From Streptomyces sp. cg36 (GTDB lineage Bacteria > Actinomycetota > Actinomycetes > Streptomycetales > Streptomycetaceae): a stretch of 64,000 nt of DNA. The stretch lies in NCBI RefSeq assembly GCF_041080675.1, contig NZ_CP163520.1, positions 682,001-746,000 of the forward strand. Reading direction: 5' to 3'. The notes beneath the pieces were generated by a model, which worked only from the letters and a program-made list of their open reading frames with translations, made no database searches and was not told where the DNA came from. Each line of letters starts with the position of its first letter. Position 1 is the first letter of the stretch. A program made the translations under genes and the position numbers. Of the stretch, positions 1 through 6,276 are shown piece by piece.

Positions 1-815
1 CGGTCGTCGACCGCCGCCACCGGCTGGACCTCGTAGGCCGTGCCGGTGAGGAACACCTCGTCGGCGCGGTCCAGTTCGGCGGGGTCCAGGTGCCGTTCGA
101 CGACGGTGAGGCCCAGGTCGCGGGCGAGCGCGCGGACCGTGCGGCGGGTGATGCCGTCGAGGACGCACTCCGGCGGCGGGGTGTGCACCTCGCCGTCGAT
201 CACCAGGAACAGATTGGCGCCGGTGGCCTCGGCGAGGCGGCCCCGGTGGTCCAGGAGCAGCGCGTCGTCGTGGCCGGAGCGCTCGGCCTCCTGGCCCGCG
301 AGCGAGCCGATGGCGTACAGGGCGGCGGTCTTGGCGCGGACCGGCGCGGTGTCGGGGGCGGGCCGCCGCCAGCGCGAGGTGCGCAGCCGGATGCCGCGCG
401 GCCCGTCGGTGAAGATCCGCGGCCAGGGCCAGGCCGCGATCGCCACATGGACGGTGGTGTCCGGCGCGACCAGGCGCAGGGTGTCGCTGCCGCGCCAGGC
501 GACCGGGCGCACATAGCCCTCGTCGAGGCCCTCGGCGGCGACCACGTCACGGGTGGCGGCGTCGAGTTCGGCGGCCGTCCAGGGCAGCTCGAACCCCATT
601 TCGCGGGCCGAGGCGATCAGCCGCTCGCTGTGCTCGCGGAGCTTGAACACCCGCCCGCCATAGGCCCGTTCACCCTCGAAGACGCTGGTGCCGTAGTGCA
701 GGCCGTGGCTGAGGACGTGCAGCCGCGCCTGCCGCCAGGGCACCAGGGTCCCGTCGAGCCAGATGGTGCCGTCCCGGTCGTCGAGCGGGACGGCGGCGGG
801 GCGGGGCCCGCTCAT
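1..815 (-). CDS. Class IV (branched-chain-type) aminotransferase, partial
   Basis: PLP-dependent transaminase of the fold-type IV family (IlvE/aminodeoxychorismate lyase relatives). About 271 residues are visible; the C-terminus runs off the left edge. Seen: an N-terminal GLHYGTSVFEGERAY segment (residues 38-52), the predicted Schiff-base lysine K162 in VRAKTAALYA, and the EATGANLF block (196-203) that holds the cofactor-binding glutamate in this family. The ATG overlaps the stop of the upstream NTF2-like gene (ATGA), so the two are translationally coupled. In this operon it could aminate a keto acid derived from prephenate. A plain branched-chain aminotransferase is the alternative; the substrate is an inference from neighbours. 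Confidence 0.85.
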   Translation of the reverse strand, partial: MSGPRPAAVPLDDRDGTIWLDGTLVPWRQARLHVLSHGLHYGTSVFEGERAYGGRVFKLREHSERLIASAREMGFELPWTAAELDAATRDVVAAEGLDEGYVRPVAWRGSDTLRLVAPDTTVHVAIAAWPWPRIFTDGPRGIRLRTSRWRRPAPDTAPVRAKTAALYAIGSLAGQEAERSGHDDALLLDHRGRLAEATGANLFLVIDGEVHTPPPECVLDGITRRTVRALARDLGLTVVERHLDPAELDRADEVFLTGTAYEVQPVAAVDD

Positions 816-1276
816 GTGGCGAATCCTCGCTCGGCGTAGGGGAAGCCCTCCAGCTCGTTGACGGGGACGGTGTCGTCACGGCGCGAGGCGTAGTAGATCC
901 GGATCTCGTCGATCAGTCCGCTCGCGTCGAAGCGGTAGACCTCGGCGCCGCGCAGCACCTTGCCCAGGCGCGGCTTGAAGGCGGTCCACTCGCAGACGGC
1001 GGTACGGGCGTGCTCGTCGGCGTAGACGGCGTCGACGGCCCAGTGGGAGGCGTTGGCGCGCACGTCGGCGCCCCAGCGCTCCACGATGGGGTCGATGCCC
1101 CGGACGGGCCCGGACATCCCGGCGGCGAGGTAGTGCACGACCTGTTCGGACAGGCACTGGGCGAACAGGTCGCGGTCGATCTTGTTGCACGCCTCGAAGT
1201 ACTGCCGGACGGCGGCCTCCATCGCGGCCCGGTCCAGGGTCCGGCCGCGCTCGTTTGCGGTGGCGTCGGATTCCAT
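812..1276 (-). CDS. NTF2/SnoaL-like fold protein
   Basis: A 154-residue protein with the NTF2-like (SnoaL/ketosteroid-isomerase) pattern: an N-terminal helix (AAVRQYFEACNKIDRDLFAQ), then FxxxxVVHYLA and a run of beta strands ending in DEIRIYYASRR. Members of this fold are small cyclases, isomerases or dehydratases, or non-enzymatic binding proteins; the sequence alone does not say which. I chose the ATG at 1276 because GGAGGAG lies about 11 nt upstream; a further in-frame ATG at 1318 has no comparable site. It sits between a DUF6421-like gene and the aminotransferase, overlapping the latter, so it probably acts in the same pathway, perhaps moving a double bond in a cyclohexadiene intermediate (inference). 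Confidence 0.75.
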   Translation of the reverse strand: MESDATANERGRTLDRAAMEAAVRQYFEACNKIDRDLFAQCLSEQVVHYLAAGMSGPVRGIDPIVERWGADVRANASHWAVDAVYADEHARTAVCEWTAFKPRLGKVLRGAEVYRFDASGLIDEIRIYYASRRDDTVPVNELEGFPYAERGFAT

Positions 1277-1314
1277 GTCGCCTCGTCTCCTCCGTCTTTC
1301 GGTCACGCCCGGGC

Positions 1315-2586
1315 TCATGCCTCGGCGGGCGCGAAGTGCAATGGTGGCAGGGACGACAGGCTCTCACGTGCGCGTACGAGCGCGAGTTGGTCCTCGGTGA
1401 AGGCGTACCGGTCGCCCTCGGCGCCCTCGCGCAGCTGGCTGCGGACGAGGTCCTTGGCCGCCGCGCGGTACTCGGCGGGCGCGGTCACGGACGCCTCCAT
1501 CTCCTCGATCGCGTCGACCAGTTCGCGCAGGGCGGCCAGGACGCGGCCGTGGCGCAGGGCGAACCGGTCGCCGGCGCCCGGGGCGATGGCGCCGCGCTCG
1601 CGCAGCCAGGAGTAGAGGAACACCCCGGTGCCCGCGTCGAAGTTGCGCACGGCGTCGGCGTCGAGCGGATAGCGGAACATGCGCTCCAGCAGGATCATGG
1701 CGATCTGCTCGTCCGCGTACGGCACGGCGCCCCCGGCGCAGGCGAGGACGGTCTTGGCGTCGACCTTGAGCTCTTCGAGCAGGCCGATGAACCAGTTCAT
1801 CTTGAGTTTGATGTGCCGGTCGAGCGGCCAGGCGCCCTGGTGGTGGAAGTAGTCGTGGAGATAGCCCCACAGGGCACGCGCTTGGTAACACGCCTCGGGG
1901 TCCATTCCCGTCGAGGCGCCCGGCAGGGATTCGGGGGTGAGTACGGCCCGCGCGGCGGGCACGGCGTACCGCTCGTGAATCCGGCGGAATTTGCTGAAGA
2001 AGAAGAACGCATAGCTCTGTTCGGCCACTTTGTCGTGGGCCGCGACGTTCTCCGGGAAGAAGACTATGCAGTTTCCTTTGGCCAGCCCTTCACTGCCCGC
2101 GAGGAGCACCGTGGCCTGACAGTTGTTCTTGGGGTGCGGATGGCTCCGCGAAACCTCGGGCAGCGCCTCCGGCTCCTTGCGGCGCACCAGGAAGAACTCC
2201 AGGCGTTTGCCGACCGGTGGAACGCTGTTGGTGGTCCGCACGGGCGCGAGGAAGGCCGCCCAGTCGCCGTCGGCCGGGGCGGTGAGGGCGTCCCGGGAGC
2301 GGGCGAAGTGGGGCGGGGCGTCCAGCCCCGCGGCCAGCCAGTCGTCGATGTCGGCGGTCAGCGCCTCGGCCTGGGCGCCCCGGCCGTGCCCGGTGAACCA
2401 GCGCGCGGCCCCGTCCCTGATGGCGCGCAGGGCCCGGTGGTCCTCGGCGCCGGGCTCGCGGACCGTGCCGTCGGCGTGCTGACGGGTGCGGAAGGCGTCC
2501 ACCCGGGGCAGGAGTTCACGGCCGAGCCGGGCCGCCTCGGCGAGCATCGGATCGGCGAAGCGGTGGGTCCGGGCGGCGCCGCTCAT
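1315..2586 (-). CDS. DUF6421-like protein
   Basis: A 423-residue protein of unknown function. Its C-terminal half (about residues 230-345) matches the pattern I know from actinobacterial DUF6421 proteins: LWGYLHDYFHHQGAWPL, a KMNWFIGLLEEL helix, and ERMFRYPLDADAVRNFDAGT. The HDYFHHQG block, with three histidines and an aspartate, could hold a metal or cofactor, but that is only a reading of the motif. DUF6421 genes are commonly next to an SDR in Streptomyces; here the gene instead lies inside an operon with a BacA-like protein, an NTF2-fold protein and an aminotransferase. The ATG at 2586 overlaps the upstream stop (ATGA). No function is claimed. Confidence 0.7.
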   Translation of the reverse strand: MSGAARTHRFADPMLAEAARLGRELLPRVDAFRTRQHADGTVREPGAEDHRALRAIRDGAARWFTGHGRGAQAEALTADIDDWLAAGLDAPPHFARSRDALTAPADGDWAAFLAPVRTTNSVPPVGKRLEFFLVRRKEPEALPEVSRSHPHPKNNCQATVLLAGSEGLAKGNCIVFFPENVAAHDKVAEQSYAFFFFSKFRRIHERYAVPAARAVLTPESLPGASTGMDPEACYQARALWGYLHDYFHHQGAWPLDRHIKLKMNWFIGLLEELKVDAKTVLACAGGAVPYADEQIAMILLERMFRYPLDADAVRNFDAGTGVFLYSWLRERGAIAPGAGDRFALRHGRVLAALRELVDAIEEMEASVTAPAEYRAAAKDLVRSQLREGAEGDRYAFTEDQLALVRARESLSSLPPLHFAPAEA

Positions 2587-3164
2587 CGAGCGGAGTCCCG
2601 CAGGTGGTGGATGGTGTACACCATCGGCACCTCGCCGAAGCTGCGCACCACCCGCAGTCCGTGGGCGCGGGCGGCGACCACCGTGGTGACGCATCCGTCG
2701 GCCTTGCCGTCGGCGCAGTCGATGGCCGCCTGTGCGTTGCTGGTCACGATCTGGCGTTCGCTCGCCGGCGGTACGAGACCGGCCGGGGCCGGGTGGGTGG
2801 CCACGGTCCCCGGCTCGCCGCCCACGCCCGGCGCGACGGCCAGGACCATCTCATGGGTGGGCCACAGGAAGCAGTCGACCATGCGGCAGACGTCGAGGTT
2901 GCCGAAGACCAGGCTGTGCAGCTCCGGGTAGACGGCGCAGGCGACCAGCGCGTGCTCGCCGGTCCTGGGTACGCGCTCCATGGCGTACTCGAGCGAGGCG
3001 TGCAGGACGACCTGCCCCTCCTCCTCGCCCCCGCGCCGCCGGAACCACTCGTGGGCCGCGGCCTCCAGATTGGTTCCGGTCGGGCCCAGCGTGTGCAGAA
3101 ATCGTATGCCGCCGGTGAGCGAAGACGAAAAGACGTTGACGCCGGTGTGTTCTCGCGTCACCAT
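2583..3164 (-). CDS. BacA-like prephenate decarboxylase / prephenate dehydratase homologue
   Basis: A 193-residue protein of the prephenate dehydratase fold. LHTLGPTGTNLEAAA near the N-terminus is the family's opening motif. The C-terminal stretch VVRSFGEVPMVYTIH replaces the Thr-Arg-Phe motif that true dehydratases use to expel water. Bacillus BacA, the non-aromatizing prephenate decarboxylase of bacilysin synthesis, also lacks that motif and has a similar SIPMSW-type segment, so I favour a BacA-like role giving a cyclohexadienyl pyruvate. The ATG at 3164 follows a GGGGGAG site; longer in-frame versions lack homology. It is the first gene of the four-gene operon and ends in an ATGA overlap with the DUF6421-like gene. 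Confidence 0.75.
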   Translation of the reverse strand: MVTREHTGVNVFSSSLTGGIRFLHTLGPTGTNLEAAAHEWFRRRGGEEEGQVVLHASLEYAMERVPRTGEHALVACAVYPELHSLVFGNLDVCRMVDCFLWPTHEMVLAVAPGVGGEPGTVATHPAPAGLVPPASERQIVTSNAQAAIDCADGKADGCVTTVVAARAHGLRVVRSFGEVPMVYTIHHLRDSAR

Positions 3165-3407
3165 TCCCACTCCCCCATGAATTCCCCCGCAATTCCCCGG
3201 CCCCACCGGGTGGTTGAGGCAGCGGCCCGGGGTGGTCCACGAACCGTGCGTCGGCACCCGGCCCGCGTCGGTGATCCTAAGCGGGTCCACCCCGCGGCGG
3301 CCACAGCGTGAACCTGCCAACGACCGGTTTTCCTCACCCTGGCCATTTCCTCCCGTACTGCGTTCCGGAAATCGGGCCACAAATCCCATCGGGCCGGGCG
3401 GCAATCG

Positions 3408-3421
3408 CAGGGATTTCCCTG
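3408..3421. promoter_or_regulatory. Short inverted repeat between the MFS and bacA-like genes
   Basis: CAGGGATTTCCCTG: two 6-nt arms around 2 nt, about 245 nt upstream of the BacA-like start and 30 nt past the MFS stop. The GGGA-WW-TCCC core resembles the operator I recall for PAS-LuxR regulators such as PimM, but the flanks do not match well. The rest of the 288-nt gap holds no gene; TAGGAT on the minus strand near 3275 is a possible -10. Confidence 0.3.
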
Positions 3422-3452
3422 AAAAAGCGAGCGGTTCACCGTACGCATCGCG

Positions 3453-4673
3453 TCATGACGACCACGGCCCGACAGCCCATTTCGGGCCACCGCGCGACCG
3501 GCCGGTGCCCGTGCCGCCGTACACCGCCGCCGCGTGCCGCCCCAGAGCCACGCCCGCCAGCAGCGCCACCAGCACGCACACCCCGGTCCACCCCGCCCTG
3601 CCGTAGACCTGGACCCCGAGCCACGATCCGGCGCTGCCGCCCAGGTACACGCAGGTCATATAGGCCGTGTTGAGCCTGCTGCGGGCGTCGGGGCGCAGGC
3701 CGAAGACCCGGGACTGGTTGGCGATCATGCCGGACTGCATCGCGATGTCCAGCAGCAGGGTGCCGAGCGTCAGCGCCGTCAGCCCCAGTGCCCCGCCCCG
3801 GCCACCCGGTACCAGTACCGCCGCCGAGACCAGGATGCCGAGCAGACAGACCAGGTTCACCGGGTCCGAGCCGTGGCGGTCCACCAGCCGGCCCGTGAAC
3901 GGGGTGCAGAACATGGTGGCCGCCCCCACCAGCGCGAGCAGGCCCACCGCCTGCGCGCCCATCCCGTAGGCGGGGCCGGTGAGCAGGAGCGCCAGACAGG
4001 TCCACACCGCCGAGAACCCGGCGAAGGCGGTCGCCTGGTAGAGGCAGGAGCGGCGCAGCTCCGGCTCGGTGCGCAGCAGGCGTACGGACTCCGCCAGGAG
4101 CGCCGGGTAGGGGGTGCGTACGGACGGGGTGGTGACGGGCAGGAGGCGGGCCAGTACCCCGGCCAGCACCAGTACCAGGACCGAGGCCACCAGATAGGGG
4201 GCGCGCCAGCCCAGCCGGTCGCCGAGGGTTCCGCTGAAGGTGCGGGCCAGCAGCATCCCGCCGATGGAGCCGCTCATCAGCGTGCCCATCGTCGCACCGC
4301 GCCGGTCCGGGGCCACCAGACCGGCCGCCAGCGGCGCGACGACCTGGGCGGCGACCGTGGTCACCCCGATGAGGACGCTCGCGCCCACCAGGAAGGGCAG
4401 GTTCGGCGCGCAGCCCGCGGCGAGCAGTCCGGCGCCCGCCAGGCACAGCAGGGTGACGAGGAAGGGGCGGTGCGGAAGGCGGTCGCCGAGGGGAACGAGC
4501 AGGAAGATCCCGGCGGTGTAGCCGATCTGCGTGCCGGTCACCACCCACGCGGCAGAGTCGGGCGACTCGTGCAGCCCGGCCGCTATCAGTGGGCTGACCG
4601 CCTGCGGGAAGTAGATGTTGCCCACGCCGACGGCGCAGGTCAGCGCCAGGATCAGCACCATGCGACGGGTCAT
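3453..4673 (-). CDS. MFS transporter (drug/sugar efflux type)
   Basis: A 406-residue integral membrane protein with about 12 hydrophobic segments. The loop after the second segment carries the MFS motif (VPLGDRLPHRP, residues 60-70), and the second half repeats the pattern (FTGRLVDRHG). The family exports small molecules in exchange for protons. It is on the same strand as the BacA-like operon but 288 nt upstream, and divergent from a winged-helix regulator. That is the usual layout of a regulated exporter, so it may export the product of the left-arm pathway or of the RiPP locus (inference). Three-residue differences in the start choice are possible; the ATG at 4673 begins a typical first helix. 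Confidence 0.85.
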   Translation of the reverse strand: MTRRMVLILALTCAVGVGNIYFPQAVSPLIAAGLHESPDSAAWVVTGTQIGYTAGIFLLVPLGDRLPHRPFLVTLLCLAGAGLLAAGCAPNLPFLVGASVLIGVTTVAAQVVAPLAAGLVAPDRRGATMGTLMSGSIGGMLLARTFSGTLGDRLGWRAPYLVASVLVLVLAGVLARLLPVTTPSVRTPYPALLAESVRLLRTEPELRRSCLYQATAFAGFSAVWTCLALLLTGPAYGMGAQAVGLLALVGAATMFCTPFTGRLVDRHGSDPVNLVCLLGILVSAAVLVPGGRGGALGLTALTLGTLLLDIAMQSGMIANQSRVFGLRPDARSRLNTAYMTCVYLGGSAGSWLGVQVYGRAGWTGVCVLVALLAGVALGRHAAAVYGGTGTGRSRGGPKWAVGPWSS

Positions 4674-4769
4674 CGTCCCGCCACCCGCCCCACCATGGCC
4701 GGGCGAGCCGCGCCGGGGTCTGCGCCACCGGGGCGGTGCGTACGTGGGGTGCTCGTCGCCGCGCGGTGC

Positions 4770-4823
4770 GCGGGAGTCGGCGGTGTCGGGCGGGAAGCGG
4801 GAGTCGGCTGTGTCATGGGGGAA
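4770..4823. repeat. Two 27-bp tandem repeats in a divergent promoter region
   Basis: Two adjacent 27-bp copies (4770-4796 and 4797-4823) each begin GCGGGAGTCGGC and match at 23 of 27 positions. They lie in the 198-nt gap between the divergent MFS and winged-helix genes. Position and duplication suggest paired binding sites, perhaps for the adjacent regulator; that is inference. Confidence 0.5.
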
Positions 4824-4871
4824 GTTGACGGCACCCGCGCCGCGCGGCCAATCGATGTAGCGTATGGCTTA

Positions 4872-5855
4872 ATGATCAGCTACGAGCTCGGGGTCGAGGA
4901 CCTCGCCGACACCCGCTTCGCCCTGTCGCCCGTGCACGAGACGGTGCTCAGCCTGCGGGTGCTGCGCGAGCCGGGTCTTTCCGCGCTGCACCTGCCCTGG
5001 CGCAGGTCGGTGCTCGGCCGGGTCGGCGGGCTCGACACCGGTCTGCTGCTGGCGCTGGTGTCGGCGCGGCGCACCCTGCCCGACTTCCTCACCCCGCGCC
5101 CCACCGTCTTCGCCCCGGAGTTCGAGGACGAGCTGGCCGCGGTGCGCCGCACACCCCCGGCAACCGTCCGCCACGACCTGCTGGCCGCACACTCCCCCGG
5201 TCCGCTCCCCACGCCCCTGTCGCCCGCCACCACCGGCGACGACAGCGACGCCGCCGCGCTGCGCGACGCGATCTGCGACCTCCTGCGGCGCTACTGGGAG
5301 ATCGCCGTGCGGCCGGTGTGGCCGCAGATGCGGCTGCTGCTCGAAGCCGACATGACCTACCGGGCACGGCAGTTGGCGATGGGCGGCGCCCGCCGGCTCT
5401 TCGCCGACATGCACCCCAATCTGCGCTGGCACGAGGGCGTGCTGTACATCGACCGGATGATCAGCGAGTACCACGTCTCGGCGTCCGGGCGGGGACTGCT
5501 GCTCGTGCCGTCCGTCTTCGCCCACAAGCCCGCGCCGCCCGTCAGCGCCGTGGAACCGCCCGTACTCGGCTACCCCAGCCGCGGTGTGGCGACGCTGTGG
5601 ACGCCGCCGCCCACCGCCGACGCGCCCGCTCTGGTGGCCCTGCTGGGCGCGTCGCGCACGCGGCTGCTCGGGCTCCTCGAAGAACCGCTCCCCACGGTGG
5701 AGCTGGCCCGCCGGCTGCGGGTCACCCCGAGCGCCGTCTCCCAGCACCTGGGCGTGCTGCACGCCGCCGGTCTGGTCACCCGCGCCCGGCACGGCCGCCA
5801 GGTCCTGTACCGGCGCAGCGACCTCGGGGACCGGCTCACCGGCGCGCAGCCGTAG
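4872..5855 (+). CDS. ArsR-type winged-helix transcriptional regulator (DUF5937-like N-terminus)
   Basis: A 327-residue regulator. The last 70 residues (about 255-322) form an ArsR/HTH_20 winged helix: SRTRLLGLLEEPLPTVELARRL, then the recognition helix TPSAVSQHLGVLHAAGLV and the wing RHGRQVLYRR. The first 240 residues look like the effector-binding DUF5937 region found in many Streptomyces regulators, beginning YELGVEDLADTRFALSPVHE. I start at ATG 4872, just before this conserved block; no strong ribosome site is visible, so a nearby start or leaderless mRNA is possible. It is divergent from the MFS gene and upstream of the RiPP locus, so it is the natural candidate local regulator. Confidence 0.8.
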   Translation: MISYELGVEDLADTRFALSPVHETVLSLRVLREPGLSALHLPWRRSVLGRVGGLDTGLLLALVSARRTLPDFLTPRPTVFAPEFEDELAAVRRTPPATVRHDLLAAHSPGPLPTPLSPATTGDDSDAAALRDAICDLLRRYWEIAVRPVWPQMRLLLEADMTYRARQLAMGGARRLFADMHPNLRWHEGVLYIDRMISEYHVSASGRGLLLVPSVFAHKPAPPVSAVEPPVLGYPSRGVATLWTPPPTADAPALVALLGASRTRLLGLLEEPLPTVELARRLRVTPSAVSQHLGVLHAAGLVTRARHGRQVLYRRSDLGDRLTGAQP

Positions 5856-5914
5856 CCGACGGCCGTCGCTCGCGGAACTCCCTTACGTATAAGGCTCCTC
5901 CACCCGGCGCGGAC

Positions 5915-5961
5915 ATCCCCAAATCTTGGGATACAGGCGTCTTCACCCCACGTCATAGCCT
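5915..5961 (+). promoter_or_regulatory. Dyad plus -10 element ahead of the RiPP precursor gene
   Basis: ATCCCCAAATCTTGGGAT (5915-5932; arms ATCCC/GGGAT around 8 nt) is followed after exactly 23 nt by TAGCCTGC, whose TAGCCT (5956-5961) fits a Streptomyces -10. The same dyad, spacing and octamer occur at 48636-48682. The dyad would abut the -35 position, as expected for an activator site. The predicted leader to the precursor start is about 140 nt. Confidence 0.55.
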
Positions 5962-6107
5962 GCCGGAGACGGCCGGTCGGGGGTATGCACACGCGGCGAG
6001 CAACCGCACCCCCGCCCGGCGGTGGTCCGGGCCGCATCCAGGTCCGGGCCGTTTTCCCAGCCCGCGGCGCGAGCTCACGCGAGCCGCACACCACAGAGGA
6101 GATCGTC

Positions 6108-6203
6108 ATGATCGCTCAGGTCGACACCAAGCGCGCCCGCCGGATGTACCCGCCGGCCCACCACCACGCGAGCATCGCCCCCCAGTTCACCTGGAAGGGC
6201 TGA
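6108..6203 (+). CDS. RiPP precursor peptide, 31 residues
   Basis: A short gene with a strong ribosome site (GAGGAG, 7-12 nt before ATG). The peptide starts MIAQVDTKRARR, continues MYPPAHHHASIA and ends PQFTWKG. It is followed 73 nt later by a leader-binding/YcaO fusion, the enzyme type that installs azolines, thioamides or amidines in ribosomal peptides. There is no cysteine; S22 and T28 are the only hydroxyl residues in the likely core besides Y14, and the three histidines, PP and aromatic C-terminus are distinctive. The basic N-terminal third is a plausible leader. Its identity as a precursor rests on size, ribosome site and neighbour. It could belong to an amidine-type family such as streptamidine, which I cannot verify here. 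Confidence 0.75.
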   Translation: MIAQVDTKRARRMYPPAHHHASIAPQFTWKG

Positions 6204-6219
6204 CCACGTAGGTGACCCG

Positions 6220-6256
6220 GTTCCGGGGGCCGCCGCGCCCCGGCGGCCCCCGGAAC
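6220..6256 (+). terminator. Intergenic hairpin between precursor and YcaO genes (attenuator)
   Basis: Arms GTTCCGGGGGCCGCCG (6220-6235) and its exact complement (6241-6256) form a perfect 16-bp GC-rich stem with a 5-nt loop. It lies in the 73-nt gap after the precursor stop and before the enzyme's ribosome site. A partial terminator or RNA stabiliser here would give many precursor transcripts per enzyme transcript, a layout known from other RiPP operons. There is no U-tract, as is usual in Streptomyces. Confidence 0.75.
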
Positions 6257-6276
6257 TCCCCTGGTTGGAGGAAGTC

